From the NCBI GenBank assembly GCA_002722135.1, contig PBKJ01000004.1, positions 35,214 through 83,754 on the forward strand: DNA of 48,541 bases, read 5' to 3'. The stretch comes from Methanobacteriota archaeon. Lineage in GTDB: Archaea; Thermoplasmatota; Poseidoniia; Poseidoniales; Poseidoniaceae. The position numbers and the translations under genes were made by a program. The notes beneath the pieces were generated by a model. The model ran no database searches. It saw only the letters and a list, made by a program, of their open reading frames with translations, and had not been told where the DNA came from. Shown in pieces: positions 41,643-48,541 of this stretch (position 1 is the stretch's first letter; every line of letters begins with the position of its first letter).

Positions 41643-44501
41643 TCATTCCAACACGGCATCGATGGCGCGCATGTGTTCGGCGGTGACGACACCTTCGCCA
41701 AAGTCCACGCCTCGCTTCTTGTGTCGCACAAGCGAGATGATGTCCCGTTCTGCAGCGAGCAGCGCAGGGAGCAGGAAACAACTGGTCAGGAAAGCCGCTG
41801 CGATGAGCGCCGCCATGATGCCGAAGAAATTCTCCAGGCCCGGGAATGCGGCAAGGAAGCCGGCGGAGATGCCTGCGATGGTGGTGATCGAGGTCTCGAA
41901 AATCGTCTGTCCGGTGCTTTCCACGGAATGCGCCAGGCCGGTCGGCGTTTCGCCTTCCTCCTGAATCCTGTGCATCATGTGGATGGCGTCGTCAACACCG
42001 ATGCCGAAGACAATGGTGCCGATCATTGCCGTGAAGATGTTGACGTTGACGTCTCCACTGCGCATCATCAGCGGTTGCCACAGGATGACCACCGCGACGG
42101 GGATCATCGTGTAGATGCCGATGCGGGGGCTACGGAACATCAGCATGAGGACCAACGTCAAGACGACCATGGTGATGATCGTCGTCCTGGATTGGGTGTC
42201 ATGGATGCCTTCGTTGATGTCCAACGAGACCGGCAGGCCACCCGTTAGGCGGGACGAGCGGGTGTCTTGCAGGAGGGTCTCTTCGGAGAGGATGACGTCG
42301 ATTTCGTCCCGAAGCGTCTCGGCGTAATTCAGGTTCATGTACGGTTGATCGACGTACACCAAGGCCTTGGTGCCGGCTTCGTTGAGCAACATTGAGCGCA
42401 CTTCTGGACTGAGCGTATCGAAGACCACGCTCACCATGTCGCGTCGGAGTCCTTCGCGGCCGTCGGGTCCTGTGGCATCGAGGGCGAGCCAGAGGTGGCA
42501 CTCGAGCGGGTCGTTCGAGTCCCAGCACGGCTCGTGGAGCAGGTCCCACAGGCTGCCCTCGTAGAGGGTCACCCCATCGGCCAGCTCGATGGTGACCGGG
42601 ATGGATTTCAGGAAGAGCACAATGCTGGTGGTGTTGGTGTATTCGACCTGGGAGACCAGGGCTTCGACCCGGTCGATTTCGTCGAGCACGGGGATGTCGC
42701 GTATCTGGTCCGTGCCGTTGTCGTTGCTGCGCATCGTGGCGTCGAACACGAACAGCGAGGTTTGGCCCGAGTCGAACTGCTGGGAATAGGTGGCCAGCGC
42801 ATCGAGCGATGCGATGTCATCAGGCGCCTCGCTTGAACCGGTGATCGGCTCGGACAGCGCGTCGAGGTTGGCCACGCCGACCGCGGTGATCAGGAACGCC
42901 ACCCCGACCACGGCGTACCAGTGCTTGACGGGTGCTCGACCCACTTTCCCCCACGCCGCCGGGGTCGATTTTCTGCTGTAGCGAAGCAGCCAAGCCAAGG
43001 TCGGTACCAGCAGGAGGCTGAAAACAAGCGTGGACATGATGCCCAGCACCAAGGTCACGCCCACGGAGCGGATGGGCGTCACAGCGACGATCTGCGGCAC
43101 CATCAGGACCGAGAAGCCGATCACCGTCGTGAAGGCAGAAAGCAACACGGCAAGGCCGGTTGAGCGCGTCATCTCGAGCACGCACGTGCGGTACAGGGTC
43201 ATGTCCCACAGGTCGGGGACGGGGAGTTCGTCTTCACCGCGCCTTCGACGGAGCATGTTTTCGCTGTGCGCAGCGTCGATGTGGTGGCGCCGTCGCTCCT
43301 CGACGCGGTTCACCATGTGCAGGGCGTAGTCCACGCCCAGTCCAATGAGGATGGGGAACGTCGCGACGATCATCGGGGTCAAAGTCAGGTTCAGGAGCAC
43401 CGTGGTGCCGAAGGTCACCGAGAGGGCCATCACGATCGGCAATCCGGTGATGATGACGACTTTGCCCGACCGGTGCAGGGCGGTAATGACGCCGATGGTG
43501 AACAGCAGAGAGAATGGAAGCATGTTCAGCAGATCGTCGTAGATCTCGTTGCTGACGTCCTCGAGAACCTTGGTCAAGCCGGTGACGGTCATGTCCGTGC
43601 TGTCGAGGTCAGCTGGGCGGTCGTCGATGACGTTCTGAACATGCTGCAAGAGTTCTGCGAAGTCGTTGAAATCCGTGCGGTTGAGGTCGTGATTCAGGCC
43701 AATCACAATGGCCGCAGTGTCCCAGACGCCGTCGCCGTCGAGGTCGTTGGTCGGGTCGCCGTCCTCGTCGCTGTCGTAGGTCGGGTCCAGATCGTTGGTG
43801 TCCCTGACCATGGCGGTGAACGCACCTCCAAGGTTGTCCACCAGCGCATCGATGCGGTCTTGATCGGGAATCGCGTACGCGCCTCCGCCTGGGAGGTCAC
43901 AATCGAAACTGACCGGAATGCGGGATTGTACGCCATGTTCGCACATGGAGTTGTTGAAGCGTCCGTCGGCGGAGTTGGCTTCTTTGATGAGTTGAGCTGG
44001 CGAGAGGATCCAAAGGATGCCGTCCTCCCGACCTCGGTCGTTCTTGTTCCAATCAATCCCCCGGCTGGTGGCTCCCGAGTTCTTGTTCTCGTCGTCGCCT
44101 TCGACCCACGAGATTTCGCGTAGGATGGCTTCGTCAGAGATGTTGTCGCCCAAACCTTGGCCAAGCCTGGCGTTGTCCGTTTGGATGTAGATGATGGCGA
44201 TGTCGGTCGACCACTCCTCACGGACCTCAAGCAACAAATCCGTTGACTCCGCATCATCGGGCAGGAAAATCTCGACGTCGTCGTCGATTTGATCTTGGAA
44301 GGAAAGCCCCACTTGTCCGAGCATGCCGGCGATGATCAAGCACACGACCAGCACCATGCGCGGCGAGGTCAACGCGGCCGTGTACATCCCTTCGAAACCT
44401 TGCTCCATCCTGGCCTTTGCGAGGTTCGCGGCACGGTCGCCCAACTGGCGGATGCTCTTCACGGCGGCGAGGGTCTCCGTGCGGAGGGCCTCATCCACCA
44501 T
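41643..44501 (-). CDS. RND-superfamily (MMPL/Patched-like) membrane exporter
   Basis: 952 residues with the two-half RND layout. A first helix (VLVVCLIIAGMLGQVGLSF) leads a large outer loop, followed by a helix cluster with the intramembrane motif FPILIGLGVDYALHMVNRV. A second outer loop follows, and a second cluster has TIVFGIGVDDAIHMMHRIQEE. The paired GxxxD motifs are typical of proton-driven RND/MMPL or sterol-sensing-type proteins. The first loop includes a calcium-type acidic stretch (DSDEDGDPTNDLDGDGVWD, about nt 43730-43795), similar to the DxDxDG repeats of the protein at 1-951. I infer export of a lipid or hydrophobic compound; the substrate is unknown. It ends four bases from the RNase P RNA. 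Confidence 0.88.
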   Translation of the reverse strand: MVDEALRTETLAAVKSIRQLGDRAANLAKARMEQGFEGMYTAALTSPRMVLVVCLIIAGMLGQVGLSFQDQIDDDVEIFLPDDAESTDLLLEVREEWSTDIAIIYIQTDNARLGQGLGDNISDEAILREISWVEGDDENKNSGATSRGIDWNKNDRGREDGILWILSPAQLIKEANSADGRFNNSMCEHGVQSRIPVSFDCDLPGGGAYAIPDQDRIDALVDNLGGAFTAMVRDTNDLDPTYDSDEDGDPTNDLDGDGVWDTAAIVIGLNHDLNRTDFNDFAELLQHVQNVIDDRPADLDSTDMTVTGLTKVLEDVSNEIYDDLLNMLPFSLLFTIGVITALHRSGKVVIITGLPIVMALSVTFGTTVLLNLTLTPMIVATFPILIGLGVDYALHMVNRVEERRRHHIDAAHSENMLRRRRGEDELPVPDLWDMTLYRTCVLEMTRSTGLAVLLSAFTTVIGFSVLMVPQIVAVTPIRSVGVTLVLGIMSTLVFSLLLVPTLAWLLRYSRKSTPAAWGKVGRAPVKHWYAVVGVAFLITAVGVANLDALSEPITGSSEAPDDIASLDALATYSQQFDSGQTSLFVFDATMRSNDNGTDQIRDIPVLDEIDRVEALVSQVEYTNTTSIVLFLKSIPVTIELADGVTLYEGSLWDLLHEPCWDSNDPLECHLWLALDATGPDGREGLRRDMVSVVFDTLSPEVRSMLLNEAGTKALVYVDQPYMNLNYAETLRDEIDVILSEETLLQDTRSSRLTGGLPVSLDINEGIHDTQSRTTIITMVVLTLVLMLMFRSPRIGIYTMIPVAVVILWQPLMMRSGDVNVNIFTAMIGTIVFGIGVDDAIHMMHRIQEEGETPTGLAHSVESTGQTIFETSITTIAGISAGFLAAFPGLENFFGIMAALIAAAFLTSCFLLPALLAAERDIISLVRHKKRGVDFGEGVVTAEHMRAIDAVLE

Positions 44502-44548
44502 GTGATGGGGAGCGTGGTCCGGGTTTTGGACCTACGCACTCGACGGGT

Positions 44549-45481
44549 TCAATCGATGCCGAAGTGCTCGACAATGAGGTGGCGCAGAAGGCTGCGAACG
44601 CCTTGGAGCACCAAGCCGGTGGCCATGAGGCTCAGGCCGAGGACCCCGACCCAAATCGCGGTCAGTCCATCCCCAAGGAAGGTGTCAAGCGTGCTGGTGA
44701 CGTTCTGCGCCACGTTGAGTCCCATGGCCGCACCGGTGGCGAACAGGCCCATGCCGGGGAGGCCAAGCACGAGAAGGGGCTTCTTCTGAGAGAGGGAAAT
44801 GAGCGCCCACGACAGCACGGTGAAGCCGTGCGAGACCGCGGTGTAGTTGGAGCCTTTGGGCACGTCATAGCGGATGACGGTGGGCACTTCACGCACGTGG
44901 AGTTGCTTCTCTTGGGCGTCCTCAAGCATCTCCAGGGAGAGTTCCATGCCTTCCGCATCGAAGCGGAGTCGGTCGAGGGCGCGGGCCGAGAAGGCGCGGA
45001 ATCCGGATTGCGTGTCACGAATCCCGAGTTCGTTGCTCAGGTTTGACGTGGCCGTAATGACGCGAATGCCAAGTCGGCGGTAGGCCGGCATGTGGGTGCC
45101 GCCGCCTCCCTCGACGAAGCGAGATCCGATGGTGAAGTCGGCCGAGCCGTCCATGATTGGCTCGAGGAGTCGGGGGATGTCGTTGGTGTCATGCTGTCCG
45201 TCGCTGTCGAGGACCACCAGAGCGTCGACGTCCATTTGGCGGGCGTGCTTGAACAGCGTCTTGAGCGCGCCACCATAGCCTCGGTTGACGCGGTGTCGGA
45301 TGACGGTCGCGCCGCAGGCCTCGGCGATTCGGGCGCTCGCATCTGAGGATCCGTCATCGATGCAGATGACCTCGTCAACGTGCTCCAGAGCGCGCATCAC
45401 GACGGTGCCGATGGTCTCCTCTTCATTGAAGACCGGCATACCCGCAATGATGCGGGACCCTTCCGAAGTGGGGTTGGCCAC
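44549..45481 (-). CDS. Family-2 glycosyltransferase with membrane tail (dolichyl-phosphate type)
   Basis: 310 residues from a GTG at 45481. GT2 motifs are intact (AGMPVFNEEETIGTVV, VICIDDGSSDASARIAEACG, ALVVLDSDGQHDTNDI), followed by GSRFVEGGGGTHMPAYRRLG and NELGIRDTQSGFRAFSARAL. The C-terminus has two helices (LLVLGLPGMGLFATGAAMGL and IWVGVLGLSLMATGLVL). This is the layout of DPM1-like enzymes with extra anchors; the donor sugar is unknown. A TATA element is centred 26 bases before the GTG, suggesting a leaderless transcript, and a perfect inverted repeat lies just upstream of it. It shares its tail arrangement with the degenerate protein at 30696-31565. Confidence 0.9.
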   Translation of the reverse strand: MANPTSEGSRIIAGMPVFNEEETIGTVVMRALEHVDEVICIDDGSSDASARIAEACGATVIRHRVNRGYGGALKTLFKHARQMDVDALVVLDSDGQHDTNDIPRLLEPIMDGSADFTIGSRFVEGGGGTHMPAYRRLGIRVITATSNLSNELGIRDTQSGFRAFSARALDRLRFDAEGMELSLEMLEDAQEKQLHVREVPTVIRYDVPKGSNYTAVSHGFTVLSWALISLSQKKPLLVLGLPGMGLFATGAAMGLNVAQNVTSTLDTFLGDGLTAIWVGVLGLSLMATGLVLQGVRSLLRHLIVEHFGID

Positions 45482-45502
45482 GTGGGAACGGCTCGCTCGG
45501 TC

Positions 45503-45511
45503 CTATTTAGT
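45503..45511 (-). promoter_or_regulatory. TATA box of the glycosyltransferase gene
   Basis: The minus strand reads ACTAAATAG, centred 26 bases upstream of the GTG at 45481. That is the expected distance of a TBP site from a transcription start, so the mRNA would begin at or near the start codon. It is followed upstream by an inverted repeat. Confidence 0.6.
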
Positions 45512-45531
45512 CCATATCGGTCCAGATATGG
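45512..45531. promoter_or_regulatory. Inverted repeat next to the glycosyltransferase promoter (operator-like)
   Basis: CCATATC, a six-base spacer (GGTCCA) and GATATGG form a perfect 7-bp inverted repeat at 45512-45531. It lies directly upstream of the TATA element of the glycosyltransferase gene, in the region where archaeal activators or BRE-overlapping regulators bind. It could also be part of the 3' region of the small gene at 45615-45869. No regulator is assigned. Confidence 0.45.
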
Positions 45532-45614
45532 GTCGAAGTGATGGACGCCACCCTTGCCGCAGCAAAGGGGCGTCGGCCGCGCCTATGGGCGTTGAATGCA
45601 AGCGCAGGGCGGCT

Positions 45615-45869
45615 TCAATCGACCAATTGGCTGATCGTGGTCACCGCACGCTCACCGTCGAGCACGCGCTGCAGGGCACGCAGCGAGATGACGAGGGGCG
45701 CGTAGGCCCTCCCGTCGCTGGTCGTGTAGGTCGAGCAGGCCTGAATGGCCTCGGTGTCGATGGACACCTTGAGCGCCCCGCCGGCGCCGCTCCTGCGGAC
45801 GTAGCCCACCAGCATGCTGGTGGCGTCCTGTTCGTTCGTTTCGTTCGTGGTTTCTGTGTTCTTGGGCAT
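45615..45869 (-). CDS. Small hypothetical protein
   Basis: 84 residues from ATG 45869. The start is supported by GGAGGG (45876-45881 on the plus strand as complement) six bases upstream; an ATG at 45893 in frame is less favoured. The N-terminus is Thr/Glu/Asn-rich and disordered (NTETTNETNEQDATS). The rest is a compact segment, VGYVRRSGAGGALKVSIDTE, then CSTYTTSDGRAYAPLVISLR and a C-terminal helix. It looks like a small beta-rich regulatory protein, but I recognise no family. It is upstream of the glycosyltransferase gene, separated by 133 bases that contain a promoter. Confidence 0.6.
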   Translation of the reverse strand: MPKNTETTNETNEQDATSMLVGYVRRSGAGGALKVSIDTEAIQACSTYTTSDGRAYAPLVISLRALQRVLDGERAVTTISQLVD

Positions 45870-45972
45870 GTTGTTCCCTCCGCCGTTCGGCATCCATGAG
45901 GCTCAACCTCTAGCGTCTTGAAGGCCATGGCGCCAACGAAAGGATGAATTCAGACCCTCCTCAGGACGTAGC

Positions 45973-46935
45973 ATGCGTTGGCTGGTGACGGGTGGAGCGG
46001 GCTTCATCGGGTCCCACGTGGTCGACCGCTTGGTCGAGCGCGGTGACGAGGTCGTCGTCCTCGACGACCTGTCGAGCGGCCGCAGGGAATTTTTGGCGCA
46101 CCATCTTGAGGGCGGACGCATCTCGCTTGAGATCGTTGACCTGACCGATTACGACGCCACGCTCCCGCATTTTGCTGGCATCGACCGGGTGGTCCACCTC
46201 GCGGCCAACCCCGACATTCGTCTCGGCACCCGCGTGACCGACACCGACCTTCGTCACGGAACCATCGCGACCTACAACGTCCTTGAGTCCATGCGCCAGC
46301 ATGGCGTCAAGGACATCGCCTTCGCCTCGTCATCGGTGGTGTATGGCGAAGGCGCGCCCTTGCCGACCCCAGAGGACCACGGTCCTTGCATTCCCATCTC
46401 ACTCTACGGGGCCAGCAAGGCCGCGGGCGAGGGCCTCATTGGAGCGTATGTTGGGACCTTTGGTTTCCGCGCCTGGATCTTCCGCTTCGCCAACATCATC
46501 GGTGGACGCGGCACGCATGGCGTCATCTTTGACTTCATCCACAAGCTCGTCGCGACGCCTGAACGCCTCGAAGTCCTCGGGGACGGCCGTCAGGAGAAAT
46601 CGTACATGTTGGTCGAAGACTGCGCGGATGCGATGCTTCACGTCATGGCCCAAAGCGACGCATCGCTCACCCTCATCAACCTCGGCACCGAAGACACGTG
46701 CTCGGTGCGCCGCATCGGCGAGATCGTCATCGAGGTCATGGGCCTCAACGCTCGTATGGAGTACACGGGGGGCGACCGCGGCTGGGCAGGTGACATCCCG
46801 AAAGCTCGCCTTGCGATTGAACGACTCCGGGCCACAGGGTTTGAACCGACCTGCCAGAGCGAGGAAGCTGTGCGAACCACAGCGACCTTGCTGCTTGAGG
46901 AGATTGTTGGTCCACGTGCTGGGACTCAGGATTGA
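45973..46935 (+). CDS. NAD-dependent nucleotide-sugar epimerase/dehydratase (GalE-like)
   Basis: 320 residues of the extended SDR family. The NAD-binding motif TGGAGFIGSHVVDRLV is at residues 5-20, with VVVLDDLSSGRREF after it. The catalytic set is FASSSVVYGEG and the YxxxK in SLYGASKAAGEG, and RFANIIGGRGTHGVI with GDGRQEKSYMLVEDCADAM follows. This is the UDP-glucose 4-epimerase-type arrangement; the exact sugar is not assignable. It would supply NDP-sugars for the glycosyltransferases in this window. The ATG at 45973 is used. Its stop is 11 bases before the thioredoxin-like ATG. Confidence 0.9.
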   Translation: MRWLVTGGAGFIGSHVVDRLVERGDEVVVLDDLSSGRREFLAHHLEGGRISLEIVDLTDYDATLPHFAGIDRVVHLAANPDIRLGTRVTDTDLRHGTIATYNVLESMRQHGVKDIAFASSSVVYGEGAPLPTPEDHGPCIPISLYGASKAAGEGLIGAYVGTFGFRAWIFRFANIIGGRGTHGVIFDFIHKLVATPERLEVLGDGRQEKSYMLVEDCADAMLHVMAQSDASLTLINLGTEDTCSVRRIGEIVIEVMGLNARMEYTGGDRGWAGDIPKARLAIERLRATGFEPTCQSEEAVRTTATLLLEEIVGPRAGTQD

Positions 46936-46946
46936 TATTGCACCCC

Positions 46947-47636
46947 ATGCACCCGGGTCTCATGCGCCTCCACGAGGACGACGCCGCTGGCATCACCGAC
47001 AACCCGCTTCTCATGGTGGCCACCTTGGTCATCGCAGGCCTCATGATCGTCGCCGTGACCTCGGACCCCGTCGCCACGGGCACCGATATCGGTGACCGTG
47101 CACCGGAGCTGACCTCGGTGGCCTACGACGGCGCTGGATGGGCGAACTTCGATTTGGAATCCTACTTTGACGAAACATGGGAGGAAGGACAACCCGGCTC
47201 GTGGATGATCCTTGAATTCATGGACACGGATTGCCCCTATTGCGTTCAGAGCGCCAAGGACATCGGCGACTGGGACGCCATCTTTGACGCCGCCAACCCT
47301 GACTGGAACAACTCGGACGTGCACGTCATCGCTGTCGCGGCAGAGTTGAACATTCAGGGTCACGATTCGTCACGCGAGGAGATCGAGGCCTTCCGCGACA
47401 AGTCCTCCGGCTACACCTGCGCGAAGCAAGACTGCAGTTCACGCGCCGGCTCCGCACACGCCTTCCCCTACGTGGACGACCTTTCCCTGGACGCCATGGA
47501 CGCGTGGAAGGTGCGCGGTACGCCGACCTACTTCGTCATCCAGCCCGACGGCATCATCGCATGGACGAGCGACAACACCGCAAAGTACGGCAACGCCGGT
47601 GAGGCCGTCGCCGCTCTCGCGGTGGTGGACGCGTGA
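46947..47636 (+). CDS. Membrane-anchored thioredoxin-like protein
   Basis: 229 residues from ATG 46947. A single N-terminal helix (LLMVATLVIAGLMIVAV, ~21-38) anchors an outer thioredoxin-type domain with the redox motif CPYC (residues 96-99) in EFMDTDCPYCV. The cis-proline part is VRGTPTYFVIQPDG. Extra cysteines (YTCAKQDCSS) lie in the middle. This would act as a DsbA- or TlpA-like oxidant or reductant. A TTG at 46932 is possible but overlaps the epimerase stop. Its own stop overlaps the VKOR GTG (GTGA), so the two are coupled and probably form one disulfide-forming system at the cell surface. Confidence 0.88.
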   Translation: MHPGLMRLHEDDAAGITDNPLLMVATLVIAGLMIVAVTSDPVATGTDIGDRAPELTSVAYDGAGWANFDLESYFDETWEEGQPGSWMILEFMDTDCPYCVQSAKDIGDWDAIFDAANPDWNNSDVHVIAVAAELNIQGHDSSREEIEAFRDKSSGYTCAKQDCSSRAGSAHAFPYVDDLSLDAMDAWKVRGTPTYFVIQPDGIIAWTSDNTAKYGNAGEAVAALAVVDA

Positions 47637-48274
47637 ATGCCAACGTCATCCTGGCCCTCGAATCGCTTCCCCTCCTCATCGGGTTCCTCTTGACCCTCCC
47701 AGTCGGCGGGAAAATCGCCCAACCCGTGCTCAAGATTTGGCCGTCCCTCGCTTCCCCGCGCGGTCGCATGACGGCAGGCTTGGTCTTGATTTGCCTCTCA
47801 GGTCTCATCATTGCCACCCACACCTATTGGATTCACGAAAAAATCACGGGAACCACGACCTCGTTCTGCGCCAGCGACTCCATCTTTTCCTGTGACGACG
47901 TGATCGGCCACGAAACCTACGGGTATGCACCCGTCATCGGTCTGCCCTGGGGCCTCATCGGCATGGGCGTCTTTGCGGCCTTGCTGTATGCGGCCATGAT
48001 GGTGCAGAAGGAACCCGACGCTCCGGGCCGTACGCGGATGCTCCAGGTGCTGTTGCTGTTCAGCGGCGGTGGCATCCCTGTCATCCTCTTGCTTGTCTCC
48101 TACGAGGTTCAAATCGAGAAACTCTGCCAGTATTGCACCATGGCTCATCTGGCCAACGTGCTGGTGCTCGTGACCTCGGTGCGCATGCACAGGGCCACTC
48201 AATCGAGCGCTTGGGTGGACATGTCGCGGGACGACGTGGTGCCGAGGACGGAAGGGCGCAGCGAAGAGGCCTGA
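47633..48274 (+). CDS. VKOR-family disulfide-bond formation protein
   Basis: 213 residues beginning at GTG 47633. There are four to five hydrophobic helices. Two cysteine pairs characteristic of vitamin K epoxide reductase homologues are visible: FCASDSIFSCDDVIGH (loop pair, with Ser and Cys) and LCQYCTMAHLANVLV (CxxC next to the membrane). VKOR regenerates disulfides in a partner thioredoxin-like protein by passing electrons to a quinone. The gene just upstream encodes that kind of partner and shares four bases with it. Together they replace the DsbA/DsbB pair. The stop abuts the stop of the opposing small gene (TGATCA, 48272-48277). Confidence 0.9.
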   Translation: MNANVILALESLPLLIGFLLTLPVGGKIAQPVLKIWPSLASPRGRMTAGLVLICLSGLIIATHTYWIHEKITGTTTSFCASDSIFSCDDVIGHETYGYAPVIGLPWGLIGMGVFAALLYAAMMVQKEPDAPGRTRMLQVLLLFSGGGIPVILLLVSYEVQIEKLCQYCTMAHLANVLVLVTSVRMHRATQSSAWVDMSRDDVVPRTEGRSEEA

Positions 48275-48538
48275 TCAGGGCACAGCGTCGCCGATGTGCT
48301 CGATGTCGCCAAGGTCTTCAACCTGCTCAAGCCGCACCACGGTGATCTCCAGATGCCCAGCGTCGGGGTACTCAGATCGGATCTCTTCGATGAGGGCCTC
48401 GCGGACACCGTCCGCGTCTTCGGCGAGCAAAAGGCTCAGGTGGCGGGAACGTTCCGAGGCGTGTTCAACGACGTATTCAACGATCCATTCACTCGTTGAG
48501 CCTTCTTCCCACACCACGTCCCAGCCGTTTTGTTCCAT
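48275..48538 (-). CDS. Small hypothetical protein at window edge
   Basis: 87 residues from an ATG at 48538, three bases from the window end, so a longer N-terminus is possible. The sequence is acidic with strands and helices alternating (WDVVWEEGSTSEWIVEYVVE, HLSLLLAEDADGVREALIEE, LEITVVRLEQVEDLGDIEHI). I recognise no family. It is convergent with the VKOR gene with zero spacing. Confidence 0.5.
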   Translation of the reverse strand: MEQNGWDVVWEEGSTSEWIVEYVVEHASERSRHLSLLLAEDADGVREALIEEIRSEYPDAGHLEITVVRLEQVEDLGDIEHIGDAVP

Positions 48539-48541
48539 GGT

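Noticed and set aside
1-48541. Insertion sequences, prophage, integrase, attachment sites or origin
   Set aside because: I looked for transposase motifs, long terminal repeats and AT-rich origin-like repeats and saw none; all larger frames are accounted for.

Overview
The window reads as a chromosomal segment of a GC-rich archaeon. Archaeal markers are PurP, a proteasome beta subunit, a KH/beta-CASP CPSF-type termination nuclease (FttA/aCPSF1), ribosomal protein eS1, archaeal TrpRS, a COG1325-type RNA-binding protein, a SepF-like protein, a PvlArgDC relative and an archaeal RNase P RNA. These sit beside bacterial-looking functions: ThyA, FolA, a PlsC acyltransferase and a VKOR/thioredoxin pair. 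Together with secreted DxDxDG-repeat proteins and membrane proteins carrying cytoplasmic zinc ribbons, this suggests a planktonic Thermoplasmatota lineage such as Marine Group II (Poseidoniia). That placement is inference; no 16S gene is present. I see no insertion sequence, prophage or CRISPR array. Coding is very dense and no gene-free stretch exceeds about 150 bases.

Layout. 1-951: 3' part of a calcium-repeat surface protein. 1001-2422: ahcY. 2468-8379, minus strand: a compact run (coiled coil, Cid1-like terminal nucleotidyltransferase with a coiled-coil tail, GNAT, Roadblock protein, second coiled coil, purP). 8469-21093, plus strand: a CARDB-like membrane protein with two zinc ribbons, a DtxR-family regulator, a membrane protein, another coiled coil, a sugar nucleotidyltransferase, a COG1325 protein, ferredoxin, pdxS, eS1 fused to a SAP domain, an MTA/purine phosphorylase, a MazG-like protein and a membrane protein. 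21094-23218, minus: folA, thyA, plsC. 23282-25956, plus: a secreted protein and trpS. 25960-27132, minus: ZPR1-like and SepF-like genes. 27199-29798, plus: psmB and fttA. 29802-31565, minus: a 32-residue zinc protein, a HAD phosphatase and a degenerate GT2. 31622-32527, plus: a GT2 whose end overlaps an antisense tRNA-Pro. 32610-36303: a zinc-ribbon protein, an inactive-looking PvlArgDC relative, a small membrane protein, asnS, tRNA-Lys and rpiA. 36393-41294: a 1633-residue surface protein. 41334-41639: RNase P RNA. 41643-45869, minus: an RND exporter, a GT2 and a small protein. 45973-48274, plus: an epimerase, a thioredoxin-like protein and VKOR. 48275-48538, minus: a short hypothetical at the window edge.

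The most unusual item is the 710-residue protein at 5456-7588. It has the catalytic layout of eukaryotic Cid1/TUTase-type RNA tailing enzymes, is fused to a COG1340-like coiled-coil tail, and sits among separate genes for the same coiled-coil type. I infer an archaeal RNA 3'-tailing module, possibly ribosome- or mRNP-linked. Other items of note are the eS1-SAP fusion, a PvlArgDC homologue without its self-cleaving serines, a PlsC acyltransferase in an archaeon, and many convergent gene pairs separated by 0-3 bases, three of which meet in a shared TGATCA.
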